A stretch of DNA of 64,000 nucleotides. It comes from Periconia sp. R9002. Taxonomy: Eukaryota > Ascomycota > Dothideomycetes > Pleosporales > Periconiaceae. The first letter of the stretch is position 1; every line of letters starts with the position of its first letter. Shown here in pieces: positions 22,276 to 34,759 of the stretch. Both the position numbers and the translations under genes were made by a program. The stretch lies in the NCBI GenBank assembly GCA_023627715.1, contig JAMAHW010000045.1, positions 124,001 through 188,000 of the forward strand, read 5' to 3'. The notes beneath the pieces were generated by a model that was not told the DNA's origin, ran no database searches, and saw only the letters and a list, made by a program, of their open reading frames with translations.

Positions 22276-23248
22276 ATGGGTCTCTCAGCAATCTACAATT
22301 CAGACAAGGATATTCCAAATCTTAACGGCAAGGTAATTCTAGTGACGGGAGGTAGGTCAATCCCGCCTCGTGTTTCTGAGGCAGCTTTTCTGATGACGTG
22401 CTTTAGGCACAGTTGGTCTAGGCCAAAAAACGATCCTTACGCTTGCAAAGCATAACCCGAGTCGAATATTCCTCATTGGTCGCAATGCCGACGGTGCCAA
22501 AACGACCATGGAGGAAGTAAAAGCAATCAGCCCAAGCACGAAGTGTACATATGTGACGGCGGATCACACGTCCCTTGAGTCTGTACAATTGGCAGCCAAG
22601 CAAGTTACTGCGGCAACGGATCGACTCGACATTCTTATCTGCAATGCAGGAATCATGGGAGTCCGACCCGGTCTTTCCAAAGACGGCTATGAAATCCAAT
22701 TCGCCGTGAACTACCTTTCACACGCCTTGTTCATTGCAATCTTGCAGGCGACACTTCAGAACACTGCAGAAAAGCATGGCGATGCTCGGATCGTGCTGCT
22801 CTCATCGAACGCCTTCAGGTTCCCACCCAAAGGAGGAATCGTCTTCCAGGATCTCAAGACGACGCAGGAAAACCTGGGCATGGGGTCCAAGTGGCTCCGT
22901 TACGGTCAGAGCAAGCTTGCTCTGGTCCTGTATGCGAAGCAACTGGCTAGAAACAATGCAAAGGTTACAACTGTGGCGATACACCCAGGTGTCATATCTA
23001 CAGGGCTGATTAACAACCTACCGTTCGGAGATAGGTTATGGGTCAAAGCGATGTGCGTGGGTCAGCAGATACCGTTGCACGAAGGGGCGTACAGCTCGTG
23101 CTGGGCAGCAACGAGTAACGATGCGAAGTCTGGTGCCAGGTATGAACCGGTGGGAAAACTTGCAACCGACACCATGTACTCTGGCGATGAGAAGCTGGCC
23201 CAGCAGCTATGGGATTGGACTAACAAGGTGCTTCAGCCATACCACTGA
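22276..23248 (+). CDS. Short-chain dehydrogenase/reductase
   Basis: NAD(P)-dependent oxidoreductase with Rossmann fold, 305 residues. Exons 22276-22351 and 22407-23248. The 55-bp intron splits the cofactor motif: KVILVTGG joins TVGLG to give TGGTVGLG. Further motifs are ICNAGIMG (NAG), a Ser in LLSSNAFRF and the catalytic RYGQSKLALVLYAK (YxxxK). AIHPGVISTGL is the usual PG motif. It resembles the retinol-dehydrogenase/WW-oxidoreductase-like fungal SDRs. It lies downstream of the P450 on the same strand and could oxidise the hydroxyl that enzyme introduces; that pairing is inference. Confidence 0.95.
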
Positions 23249-24220
23249 AATGTTTACGGGTTCCGTGACTATGCAGATGTAATCCCGAAGATAGTGCCAT
23301 CGATTTATCTACTTCAAGCGTGGGATTGTTCATACGCGAGTTGAGCAATTCACTTTCTCTTTTGAGCTCTGCAAGCGTGTGCTGTTCTTCCATCACATTT
23401 ATTCTCTCTTCCGACACAAATCCGTGAAAATAAGCTCCCGATTCCTTATCCGTCATCGCTGCGGCGCTAAACACGATCTTTGCGAGCCATCATCTAGGAA
23501 AAAGCACGATACCATTCAGGTATTTGACTGTTTCATTCGTAGTCCTTTCAAAAGGCAATATTTTATTCACCGATAGCGGACCCACTTTACTCACATGCTC
23601 TGTATCCATGACGAGTTCCTCGAAACTTAAACCTGCTTTCAAGATCACAAGAGCTAGTTGTCTGGTAGGTGATTGACAATCTATTGGCCGGAAAAATTCT
23701 GGGAGATTATCGTTAACGGCATCAAGACATGGTCAGAGGTTCCTTCAGAGAGGTTCAAGGGGGGATGCGGAGAATTGGGTAGTTGCAGCCCGATGGCGCC
23801 ATGTTGATTGTCGAAGTTTGTATGGCGACCCACATCTATAATGTACCAACTACATGTCCATAGGAGAACAAAATGAAGCGATGCTTGGCTTGCACTATTT
23901 GGTCTAACAGATTTCCACGTCCTAGGTCTGGATCAACCCAGTTAGTTCTCTTGATGAATTACTTTAGCGCAATTATAGTAGTTATCCAGTGGGATACATT
24001 CCGTTCCTAAGAACAAGATTGAAAAAGTTCTATTGTATTAAGATTAATTACTGCTTCTTCATCCATCATATAATCGCTTCTATTAAACTAAGAATCGGTA
24101 TCGGTGCGACATTAACAAGAGAATATAGACCACCTCACATTGCAACCAGCTGCATATCTCAGCCGTCCACCCTTCCATTGAACATTCCGGACATGTCGGC
24201 TTATCGGGCAAATTGATGCA
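23249..24220. other. Intergenic, no gene recognised
   Basis: 972 bp between convergent SDR and desaturase genes; only short unsupported ORFs. Confidence 0.5.
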
Positions 24221-25301
24221 TTACTCGGATTTCTTGTGTTTAATTGGGTTACCCTGCTCGTCCACAAGTCCTTTCGCGCGCATCACCTTGAGTGCGTCAT
24301 GTAGAGGGTCCAGCGCTGGCTCCGGAGCTCTGTGAGAGCCAAAGTAGTTGTCGGCCCAGGTGAAGTATTGTCCATAGTTGACAGTGAAGTACATGTGGTG
24401 CAACGTGTGATGCGCAGGACTGTTGATGAACTTCTCTGTCCAATGGCCTGAGATCATGTCGCCGTCGTGAATGAAGATGGTCCAAATCTGGACAGCCACA
24501 AAGAGGACCATGTATAGATATCTCTGCATGGGGCAGATAAAGACAAACACGCTTTTGTAAGTTAGAAATTATGATTGGAGATTACGCGCTACGAGATACT
24601 TACTGATAGGGTAAAGACTGAACGAACCCATCCAGTGGATGAAACGCCAGCGCAGCCCATGGCGTGGGAACTTGTCTCATTAGCATTTCTACAAAGAAAA
24701 TCGAGGGCAATGGTGGGTGGGTGGGTGGTGATGGTGGTGGTGGAATATGGTAAAACTTACCGATCCATTTGTGGTGCGGCTTGTGGATGTATTTGTACAC
24801 GCTGGGGTGATGTTCCAAGCGATGAATCCAGTAGATAGCAAAATCATTAAAAGCCATGTACAAGAGAGCCGAGATTATCATCCAGGACCAGCCATAATCG
24901 CTTGCGTTGGAGTATAGCAAGCTTTTGCCACGGACTTCAGCGAGGAAAATAGGCAAAGTCAGAAGGTTGATGAAGGGCACGGCAGAGAGAGATGATTTGA
25001 TTTCTTGGCGGACTTGATTCTGTAAGAAACGAGGGTGGTACTCAAGCCGACGATCGAATACCAGATAATACGATAAAGCGCTGAAAATAAGGTAAAGCGA
25101 TGTCGCGCCAAGCTGAGTGATGATGAGAATCGATAAGATTTGGCGATAAATGTTGTCGCGCGGCCATTGAGACGTTGGCGCTGCGATAGCGGCGGAATCG
25201 GAGTACGAGGAATTGCTCAAGCCGAAGTCAGCAGAGGGTAGCGCCCATGCATAGGCTTTGTCGAGAACTAGAGGGTCGAGAAACTCCAAAGCTACATCCA
25301 T
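24221..25301 (-). CDS. Erg3-like sterol C-5 desaturase family protein
   Basis: ER membrane fatty acid hydroxylase-superfamily enzyme, 312 residues. Exons on the minus strand: 25301-24761, 24670-24604, 24551-24221, all in frame; the middle exon is only 67 bp. The start is the ATG at 25301 because MDVALEFLDPLVLDKAYAW matches the start of yeast Erg3 and related proteins; the frame continues upstream but without similarity. Di-iron His boxes: HRLEHH, then HKPHHKW, then HTLHHMYF. Hydrophobic segments surround residues 55-75 and 135-155. True Erg3 introduces the C5-C6 double bond of ergosterol precursors. Set among P450, SDR and epoxide hydrolase genes, this copy may be the housekeeping gene, a paralogue, or a tailoring enzyme on another substrate. 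Confidence 0.92.
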
Positions 25302-25669
25302 TGTAGGGTCTTGTGCAACGGCGGGCAATATCTTGAGGTGAGCGGCGTAGGCAACGCGAATAATTGTTGGAGAGGTTCGCCCCTGAGGCGCAGATGTCGG
25401 TAAGCCGTATCCGTGCCTCCGGCTTGGCAGGGGAGAGATTTTCAATGTGGAGCACATGCCATATCAAGTTTAGCTTAGAAAAATGGATGTACTTTTAAGC
25501 GTAACACTAGGTATCTCTTGGAATTGATGGAAACTATTGTGTGCTCAAGACTGCGAAGACATTTTTTGTACGAAACATTGGAAAGCAGCACAAGAGTAGA
25601 TGCGTCTTGGATGGTGCCATACAAGGTTTTCTCGCTGTGGACTCCTGTATCAATCTATGTAATTGTTCT
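25302..25669. other. Intergenic, Erg3-like promoter
   Basis: 368 bp between the desaturase start and the 3' end of the epoxide hydrolase. No distinct element seen. Confidence 0.5.
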
Positions 25670-27100
25670 CTAGTTCCAGTAGTTCTTAATATCTCTTAGA
25701 TCGTCCACCAACGCGACAGGGTTGTCTAAGCCTGGGAAATGGCCCCCAAAGTCGTGATCTTTTCGAGTAAGCTCGTGGTCATTCGAGAACGCCGACAGAA
25801 GACTGTCAAAGGACTTACTTTTATAAGACACCAAGTTTCCCACTTCCGCTACGAGAGGCTGTGGCCAAAATCCTATGTTATAGCTGAAAGTACTGAAAAG
25901 CATCGGTGCATCTGTGTTTGCTTTCGTGTACGTCTGCTTGAATCCGTTCGGATTTTGTGCATATATAAAGCCCGCCGATACAAATGAGCGTGTGAGGAAG
26001 TAAAGCGTGACGGATCGGAGGATTTCACTGTGGGTGAGAACAGATGGGTATGTGCCTTGCTTTGGATCTGACCCTACGTGGAGGCCTAAGTTTAGCGCAC
26101 GACATTTGTAGGTGGTAAACCTAAAATAGCCAACTTACAGATGATGAACTTTTGTCCGATAAAAGCAAGCTGGCCTACGGGACTGTCATATAGAGCCAGC
26201 CCGATCGTATTAGGCTCAGTGCTTAACTCTGTAAAGTATCCGTTTCCTTTCGCTGCCCAGTTCAGAAAGCGTTCTTCTTCTAACTGTTCACTTGGAGACA
26301 ACGTAATGTTACGCGCCTCAAGGCCTGCCTCATCTAGTGGGTAAAAGGGAATGAAAACAAAATGAGAAGCCCGAACTCGCGTGGTGTAAGTCTCATACAT
26401 CTCGTACGCAGGTGCGCTACCCCAGTCTGTCCCGTGTACCGCATAATTTGTATAATTGAGTACATTGTGCATGAGATTGTCAAAAACACGCGCAGTGTCG
26501 TTGGTCGTCCAGTTCACTGGTGGTGCTGAGGAAAACGCGAAACCAGGGAGAGAAGGGATTATGACATTGAAAGACGCAATCTTGCCGTTAGAGAGTACTG
26601 CCCGAGAGGTTAGATTTTTGACCGTGGGAAGAAATTCCAGGAATGAGCCAGGCCACCCATGGAGTAGAAGAAGTGGAATTGCATCGGGGTCGTCAGAAGT
26701 TTCGTGAATGAAATGAATGTTAAGACCCTCGATAGTGGCGTTGTAATGCTTGAAACTAAATTTGTGAATCAGGGACATTGTTCACCTATACGTTGGCGTA
26801 GCAAGGAAGGGTCTACTACCTGTTCAAGTACTTCTCGTCCTCTTCCCAATCATAGCTGGATAACCACTGGTCGCGCATCGATTTGAGAACGTCGAGATCG
26901 ATCCCCGCCGTAGATCCAACACCAGGATATTCCGGCTGCTCAGGAAGCCTAGTATTTCGGACTAGCTCGAGCATTCGAGGAACCTCCCCCGAGAGATTTA
27001 CTTTGAATGGTTGTACATTTGGGGTAACTGAACTATAGGGAATGGTGAAAGCAAAGCTGATAACAACAGGGCACACGAAGAACAAACTGTAAAAAAACAT
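25670..27100 (-). CDS. Secreted epoxide hydrolase (alpha/beta hydrolase)
   Basis: Opens epoxides to diols. 437 residues; exons on the minus strand: 27100-26820, 26755-26139, 26085-25670. The N-terminus is a signal peptide (MFFYSLFFVCPVVISFAF). An EHN-type lid region follows (residues 30-130: TPNVQPFKVNL, IEGLNIHFIHE). The core has HGWPGSFLEF (oxyanion HGWP), the nucleophile Asp in HGTDWGSAPAYE, and the catalytic His in DFGGHFPGLDNP near the C-terminus. Several Asn-X-Ser/Thr sequons agree with secretion. Splice sites were fixed by joining YLN to SFKHYNATIEG and IGQKFIIC to LHVGSDP. It may act on a polyketide epoxide or detoxify host compounds; the substrate is not shown by sequence. Confidence 0.92.
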
Positions 27101-29246
27101 CTTCCGTAATTGAAAGCTTGGAAATTCTTGCTCTCCAAACCAAGGTAAAAGTGTTCTTTAAATACGAGACTGTTGCTCGACTTGCTATTTTTTTACATTC
27201 CATAATTCAAAATATGTGCTGATGGTGCATAAGACGCTACTACCTTTGCAGCTAGAATGATATAGAGCCTTGTAGAAATCATTTATCAGAGTCTCAAAAC
27301 TGCAATGAAATACGGTTCAGTAACGAGCATCAATAAGTGAACAGCTAATAGGCTCCCATCCTTTTCTATCCTTAGTAAATGGTTTACGGCGGATACAATG
27401 AATGCGCAAACTTGTACCGTGACAAAGATATGTAGTATATAAACATAGCCCAGACCGTTTCTGTTGAAAATGTTGGCACCGATGGTGTTTACAAAGAGGT
27501 CTACGCTATTCACATCTAACTGCTGTTGCGCATGATTAATAATCCTTTCATTAGACAAGCTGCTTGCTCTTTCCTATAAGGAATAGTGGGGGCTACTATG
27601 GCGCTCTTTCTAAGCGCGATTACTGATCTCCGCGGAAGTCATTCTGCTAAAAAGTCTCTAGGCAAAGACAGTTTTATCGCCATCTTGGAACGTTTTTATA
27701 GCTGCTTCCGTAGCGGATTTATAATTATCCCATGTTTATTTTGTTAGAAATACCGAGGGCTAATACTCAGAGGAACGGGGTAGCCGACACCTGGGAGTAA
27801 TCATATATTATAGAGGCTGGATTTGCATCACTTGGTGAGAGTCCAGACTAGCGTGGTGGACTCGGTATATAGGATCAGGAAGAACGCTGGTATGGTCGAC
27901 GATATGGTCTTCATGCACGATGTAGGACGCCTTAATGCAGGGACAGAGTACCTGTCAACTCTATCCATATGACTTAAAACTCGTCTTTGCTGATGTCTCA
28001 TACCTCCTTAGAATCACGCAAATTTTCTCTAGTTCTCAAACACATACCGCAATTCACGTAGCTTCTACGTAAGACACTCTGCAAGAAAGATTGTGCTTCT
28101 GTTATTGACAGCCGGAAACAAAAGTTTATTGATGCTTTCTTCCAACTCTGGGCTGTGTTAGGCCCACCATCTGGAAAATACCAGATTTGGCACTTGCCTT
28201 CTTGATTTCAGCAATTATGAGCACGCAATTGCCAGGAGTTTAACGGTCAACATGCTGCGCCCGAAAATTAGCAAAAAAGCCCTCTCTTGGCTACTACTAC
28301 ATCGTCGCAATGATCACCTGCCGACTTATGCATCATCTCATGTTACGATGTTACTGCCAGTTCGTTTCTAGTCACATCTAAGATAACTTCACTTTACTAG
28401 GAAACCCTTCTATAGCGCGCAAAGGAGCGTCACATATTAGTGAAAAGTTGTGTTGCGCATTCTGCTTGACTAAAGTTCCAGATATGAAGGGCCATTTGGC
28501 TCCTCGGAACTCTTGATCTCCCTTAATAAGCATAGGAAAAACTCGTACCTCTAGTACTGTGAGCCAAGACGCCGCCTATTAGAGTCGGTACCAGTTGTTT
28601 TATAAAGATAAGTTCTCTCGTTTAACGTAAGCCCATAACCCATTCTTTCATTCATATTAGAAAATGTCACCATAGATAACCCACGATATTGATTTTAGAC
28701 GAGTGATCCGTTGAGTAAGCACTGGGCTGCAGCTATGTCGACCTTGTTGATGCGCTGCATCCACGCCTTCAGCCTAGCGTATCTGAATATCAAACGTATC
28801 AATTACTTCACTAATTAAACACGCAAAGGCTATTGAGGAGATCCGCGAGGGCCATACCTATCCCTGCAGTGGCATATTTTCTATGTCACAAATAATTGAT
28901 ACAGACTGGAGAAGCGAGAACCTATCAATGATACCTAACTCTGATTTGTTGCAAACTTGCACGTTTTTTATCGGTATAACCCGTCGGACTCTGTTCGATT
29001 CCATGGGTTGTCGATTCTGATTGGCGTACGCGTGAACTTATCTACCATCGCCAAGACCTGTAATCGCCGATCTCCCCACCTCCAAAACCCCTCACTACAC
29101 AAGTGAGACGTCGTTATAAGGAAGGCCTAGCAGACCCCTTCACAGAAAGACTTCAGTCTTGGCCATCAGCCCATTGAACAAACAATACCGGAAATTTTCC
29201 CCTCCCTCCCTAATACCGTTCCTAGGCATCCGCCTGCGTAAGCAGT
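27101..29246. other. Long intergenic region, no supported gene
   Basis: 2.1 kb of modest GC content. The longest frames (about 90 codons, 27286-27558 minus) lack family motifs. 27785-27975 is open in one frame for about 45 codons but I recognise nothing. No inverted or tandem repeat was obvious. Could be decayed sequence. Confidence 0.4.
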
Positions 29247-30919
29247 ATGGCGACTTTACCGACGGAGCAGGGTGAGCACATTGCCACAATAATCCACATG
29301 CATCATGCGTACTTATACAAAAGCTTCAGCAGGAGATGCCGGCGACACGGATGAGTCGCCCATTATTGTAGATGATGATGTACGAGGTTTTCCTTGCAGC
29401 TGACGACGACATACTGACCTGGCCGGTTATGTAGGGAAGCACAGAATTGGATTCGACGTTTGGAGATGCGTAAATCATTTCAACTCCTGTGTAGACAAGC
29501 AACATGACTGCTAATAACCTATTCAGTGCTAGCGACACTACCTCACTCAATTCTAGTGTTCTAAACTATCACTATGAGAATGGCCGTCGGTACCACGCAT
29601 ATCAACAGGGGAGTGAGTGAGCCACGTTTCGAGCCATTCCTCGGACTCATATGCCTTCTTCTAATCACTTTTCAGGGTATCTATTCCCGAATGACGAGAA
29701 GGAGCAGGATCATATGGATATTCTCGGACATATCTTCTCCCTAGTGTTATCTGGGAGGCTATTTCTGGCCCCCATCGGCGAACACCCCCAGCGGATTCTG
29801 GATCTCGGGACCGGCACAGGATTATGGGCGATTGACATGGGTCAGTCGTTTCTCAAACACGATGTCTTCGAACTAATCGACTGATTGTAACTACCAGGTG
29901 ATATGTATCCATCGGCGGAGGTGACCTCACCCAGTCTTGGCCGATGCATCCTCAAATCCTAACTTGTAAAACATTTTTAGGTCATAGGAAATGATCTTAG
30001 TCCAATCCAGCCGAAAATGTACAGACAACAATATGGACCAACGTATAGAAGATAGAAGAAAAGGACTGACTGATGAATAGTGTTCCGCCAAACGTGCAGT
30101 TTGAGGTTGATGATATTGAGGCTGAATGGGTTTACAAGTCTCCGTTTGACTTTATCCACGCCCGCTTTCTAGCATCGTCAATTCGTGATTGGCCTAGATT
30201 GTTTGAGCAGACCCTCAAGTTGAGTGTTCCGATGAGTACATGACATAATTTGATGTCCAATCGCTAGGAAGCCACTAACTCTTTCGCGGTAAGGCATCTG
30301 AAACCAGAGGGGTATGCCGAATTTATGGACTGGGATTTTATCTATCGCTCCGACGACGGTTCGCTCACGGAGAGTCACGAAATGTTTATCAATTGTCGCG
30401 AGACAGTGAGGGCCACCGACATTTTAGGGCAGGATGCTTGCCCTGGCCCAAAGCTCAAGAAGTGGGCGGAGGATGCGGGATTTGCCAACGTCAAACAGCA
30501 CGTTTTTAAAGTTCCTTACGGACCGTGGCCTAAGGACCCCAAATTGGTGAGCGGTCACTAGCCATATAACCGTAACCTTGTTTGCTATCCAGATATATCT
30601 GACACTATGTCTCTCAGAAAGAAATTGGTGCTTGGAACCAACTTCAGGCCTTGGAAGGATTAGAAGGGTGGACCACAGCCCTTTTAAGTCGTGTTCTCAA
30701 ATGGCCACAAGAGCAGATCCAAGTACACCTGGCTAAGCTGCGTGACGACTACCGTGATCGAAAAATCCACGCTTATGCAACACTGTGGGTGCATTTTCAC
30801 TGTAAAAGAGGTCTGGATTGCTAATTTCACGTCTTTTTAGCTATGTTGTATACGGACAGAAACCCGCACAGCCGAGAGATGAGGCCGCAGATGAGGCGCC
30901 TGAAGTGAGTCAGTCTTAA
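29247..30919 (+). CDS. LaeA-like SAM-dependent methyltransferase
   Basis: Class I methyltransferase of the fungal TAM/LaeA-like family, 352 residues in eleven exons: 29247-29271, 29330-29379, 29435-29469, 29527-29612, 29676-29840, 29898-29920, 29981-30018, 30081-30218, 30294-30546, 30618-30784, 30841-30919. Each junction keeps frame, and introns are 55-75 bp with clear branch sites. The N-terminus is acidic and Ser-rich, then LNYHYENGRRYHAYQQG and FPNDEKEQDHMDILGH, the standard entry to this family. SAM motif I is RILDLGTGTGLWAIDMGD, followed by GNDLSPIQP, NVQFEVDDIE and FDFIHARFL. Such proteins include the global regulator LaeA and many pathway or orphan methyltransferases. Exons 6 and 7 are only 23 and 38 bp, so automatic gene calls probably miss or truncate it. 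Acceptor. Confidence 0.88.
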
Positions 30920-32241
30920 ATGCAAAGTCGTTATTGTGGCGTATTTGTCGCCGAGCCGATGCGTGGAGGGACCCTTCAGTAACGCTAAAATTGCGACGGC
31001 CGCTGGAATTGATAGAGGGCAGAGGCATATTGGGTTTTTGCTAGATTTGAATCAGTCGTTGGACCAAATTGGTTGTAATTCCAGAGCCAGCGTATGCTTT
31101 TGAATATGACGGGAGTTGTATCTTTCCGTCTGATAATCAGCAAATGGCATTAAGAATGAAGCCAGGCAAATGCCAGAAAAATTTACGAGCGTTCTCCTCT
31201 CTAAAAGACTGCGCGTAGGCTAAGCTTTGTTGCAAATACCCTTAGTAGCATGCGTCTGAAACTGGAGTTTTGATGACTGAGATCCGTGTACTCGTCCTTT
31301 CAATCAAGCAATCGATGCACGATTCTCTACTTGCTCCCTTCCCCTGCGTGTGTTAGTATAGGGCATAGATACATTCGGGACATTGATGTCAAGATGAGAT
31401 TTGAACATGATGTTACTCGACAGTCACTGGGGCAGTTGCAACTAAGAACATCTTTATATCCAATGGAGAGGTAAGGAAAGCTGCGGTGATATGGGACGTA
31501 ATGGCTGATGGTGTGATTACAGGTTGCACAGTGGCCTCGTATGAGCGTATCGCACTGCCGCAGGTTAGAATAGTAGAGCCGGGAGCGTAAAACGCGACAT
31601 TAACAACTACGCAACGTACGCAGGGCTAAGCTGTGCTACCACGTTCTGCCTTCGAAAGTACCAGGGTAACGGAAATTAAATCTGGCATTTGAATGTTCGG
31701 GGTGAGATCTGTACCGGCTATATGGTAGCTAACGGCGACATGTTTCAGAATCGGTAAATCGGCATGGTTTCAATGCATTCGGGCCGTAGATATGCTCTTA
31801 AAGTAACTAGAGAAACCATAAACCTATTTGTAGACTTTATGCAGTTTTAATGAGATTCAGGGAATCCGTGCGCGGCGTATAGGCGCAACAAGAACGAATA
31901 CGACGGTACGAATACGAGTGGGTGAAGACGCACGCTAACTTTTTGTAGCGTGAAAGTCTATTGGGCGGTATCGCGACAATGAATCGTAACAGGGAAGTAT
32001 TTCTTCGATTGTACCGCGGTTCACCATGTTGCTACAATCTACTAGTGCAGCTTCAGATTTTACATTGCATAAATTACGTAGTCACCCCACAATTTATTCC
32101 CCGAGGGAGGATTGCGATTCATCTCAAGTAGCCGCAGTGCAATTCTCATTCCTCATATATAAGTATTTGTCGCGAATATGTAGTATCCTGAAATTCCCAT
32201 TTACAAATTTCAGTCTCACTGGGATTAAACAAGCAAAGATC
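30920..32241. other. Intergenic, promoter of GH78-like gene
   Basis: 1.3 kb. TATATAA at 32156-32162. Otherwise only short ORFs; no repeats seen. Confidence 0.5.
32156..32162 (+). promoter_or_regulatory. TATA box of rhamnosidase-like gene
   Basis: TATATAA about 80 bp upstream of the ATG at 32242, a usual spacing for filamentous fungi. Confidence 0.45.
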
Positions 32242-34759
32242 ATGAAAATCTATAAGCTTGCTTTAGCAGCCTGCTGTGCAGCCGCCAGAACCACAGCAAA
32301 GTCAATTCCACAACACGTCACGCTCGTAAGACCATACAATCCGCCGAATCACACCCATAATGACCTCGAGCCAATATTTGGCTCGAACGACACGATTACT
32401 ATCAAAGGCAGTGTTTCGGACCCAGGGGTAGTGATCCTCGATTACGGAGCAAATGTGGAAGGTTTCCCCACTTTTGAAATAATATCTGCTACTGGTGATA
32501 CCTCTGTTCTAGAGATCACGTATAGCGAAACCAAAGCTGTCTTGGACAGTTTCTACATGGTAAGCTTCGAGTTTTGAGTATCTACAGCCTCTTCTAATAG
32601 ATCTACAGAGCGACGGTCCACTCGCTCTTGCTGCAGCTATGGACACCTACCGGATCAACCAATATAACATTACCGGGCCAATGATACACACAAATCGACT
32701 GATTCAAGGAGGCTTCCGATATCAGAAACTGAATCTCTCCACTGCGGGCGAACTGGTCCTGAAGCAGGTTGGCGTGAAGCCGACAATCCAATGTACACCT
32801 CTAGATCAGCTTCCAGGACACTTCGAAACCTCGGACGAAGTCATCAATCAGATCTGGAAGGTCGGAGCCAGAACCATTCAATTGAACGATATACCTGCCA
32901 ATTCAATTTCTCCGTTCTGGCAGGTCTCGTCTGAAGGATCCTTGGTTGAAAGTCAAGCCCCTCAAGTGCTCTCAGGCGTCATCGCTGCAGGATTGTCACA
33001 ATACCAGCTTGCATTCAATGTAAAGCCCGTTTTGAAGGGCTTTGGATTCTCCGTTCTTGCAGATACTCTGAATTCTGGCGTCTTTATATCTTGCAATGTT
33101 GCCAATGGTTCGATAACCGCTCATTTTGGATCTACTGAAGATGACGCCCTACTCGCCTTCGCAACCCTACCGAGCAACATAACCCTCGGCCCATGGCGCC
33201 TGGTGGAGACAACCGTGAATATGACCGAAATTGCTGTTTTGGTTGACAAAATGCCAGTTTTGCGTTTTCTGCAGACTTCTGCCTTTGTCGGGTCTTTCGG
33301 ATTGGGCGCGTCCTTCGGCCATTCGGCGATTTTCCAGAACCTCTCTGCTACAAGCTTGACAGGGATCTCCATCTACTCAGCCTCCCTAACCGACGAAACC
33401 TTCTTCTCCGACTTTCTCATGGGAACCAATCCTACGGATACGACAGTTGACGGCTCGAAACGTGATCGTATCGCATACGCGGGTGACCTTGACGTTGCAC
33501 TAATATCTTCATTGGCCAGCACCAACGGCACCAGCTATGTTAGAGGTACGCTTGATCTTCTTGGCTCATACCAACTGACCCCGGGTTTCTTTGCGCCGAC
33601 CGCAAAAATTCAACAGGAGCCGCTTTCCACTCACTTGGATGCCAACGTAACTGGTTTGATTGGTTACTCTTTCAACCTTCTCACTGCTGCAGCAAGCTAC
33701 TACAAGCGCACTGGTGATGCCGATATACCTGCTCAATGGGCACCCCGAGTTGTGCGCATGTTAGACTGGGCCCACTCACAAGTCCTGCCAGAAAATGGTT
33801 TATTCAACATTAGCAATATTGTTCTCGGTGGTGATTGGAATTACTATGATCCACCGCAGGTCGGCGTTGTCTCCAAGTTCAATATGGTATATGCGTATGC
33901 GCTTCAGGAATGTATGGATCTTCTCGCGAATGCTGGTGTTGATACAGAGCCATACGTCTCGCGGCTCGTTTCTTTGCGGTCAGCGATTGACCGTAGCCTT
34001 TGGTCGAACGAACTCAACGCATATCACGTTTCACAAGCCATTCAAGACGGCTTCGGACAGGACTCGAATGCGTTGGCGATCCTCGCGGGTGTCACTGGGT
34101 CCAATCATACCTCTTCCCGTCTCCTCAGTACACTTGACCAACTCTTCATACCTTCAGGTCCTCTGGCATTCTCAAACCAGACTGCTAAATCAGCCTTTGC
34201 CGCATACGTCAGTCCTTATGCATCTGCATACCACCTTCGTGCCGCTTTTGAAAGCAAAGATGGAGAGACTGCTATGAAGTTGCTGAAGAGTTTGTGGGCG
34301 CCTATGGCAGACCCAAAAGGAGCTAATTACACCGGCTGTTTCTGGGAAACACTGAATGCGTCCGGTGAGCCTGCACTCGGAAGGACCACTAGCCTTTGCC
34401 ATGCATGGGGTGCAGGTCCGACCGGCGAGCTCAGCGAGCATGTCTTGGGAGTGAAGGCCGTCGGTCCAGGATACAGCGAATGGCGAATCGAGCCGCTCAC
34501 ACTTGGTTTGGAATGGGCTAGCGGCAGGCTTCCAGTCCCTGGGGGTCAGATCATCGTTTCGTGGAATGCTACCGAGGATGGAATAACGAGAATTGAGGTG
34601 GTAAGCCCTTCCAATACTACAGGAAAGGTGGTTCTACCGCTTCCACAGCAAGAAGGAATCATGGGCGGCACATTCAAGCTCAATGGTAAGACTATTGATG
34701 GAAACGGTACTTTTTCCGTTGTATGCGGGGAACCTTTTGTACTATTGTTAGATATATAA
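32242..34759 (+). CDS. Secreted alpha-L-rhamnosidase-like glycoside hydrolase (GH78 type)
   Basis: Six-hairpin glycosidase of 822 residues, exons 32242-32559 and 32609-34759. The start is ATG 32242, which begins a signal peptide (MKIYKLALAACCAAARTTAKS); an upstream in-frame ATG at 32026 would bury it. The N-terminal third is beta-rich. A segment of about 100 residues (33030-33360, GFGFSVLADTL to ATSL) looks like a concanavalin/LamG-type insertion. VDGSKRDRIAYAGDLDVAL matches the GH78 DGPKRDRxxxxGD motif at the start of the (alpha/alpha)6 barrel, and LGGDWNYYD and CHAWGAGPTGEL lie later in the barrel. The C-terminus is a beta domain (LPVPGGQIIVSW). At least ten N-glycosylation sequons. Expected to remove rhamnose from plant glycosides or polysaccharide; exact specificity unproven. 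Confidence 0.9.

Noticed and set aside
27785..27975. Possible coding fragment open for about 45 codons
   Set aside because: No motif recognised; flanked by stops and without splice signals that extend it.
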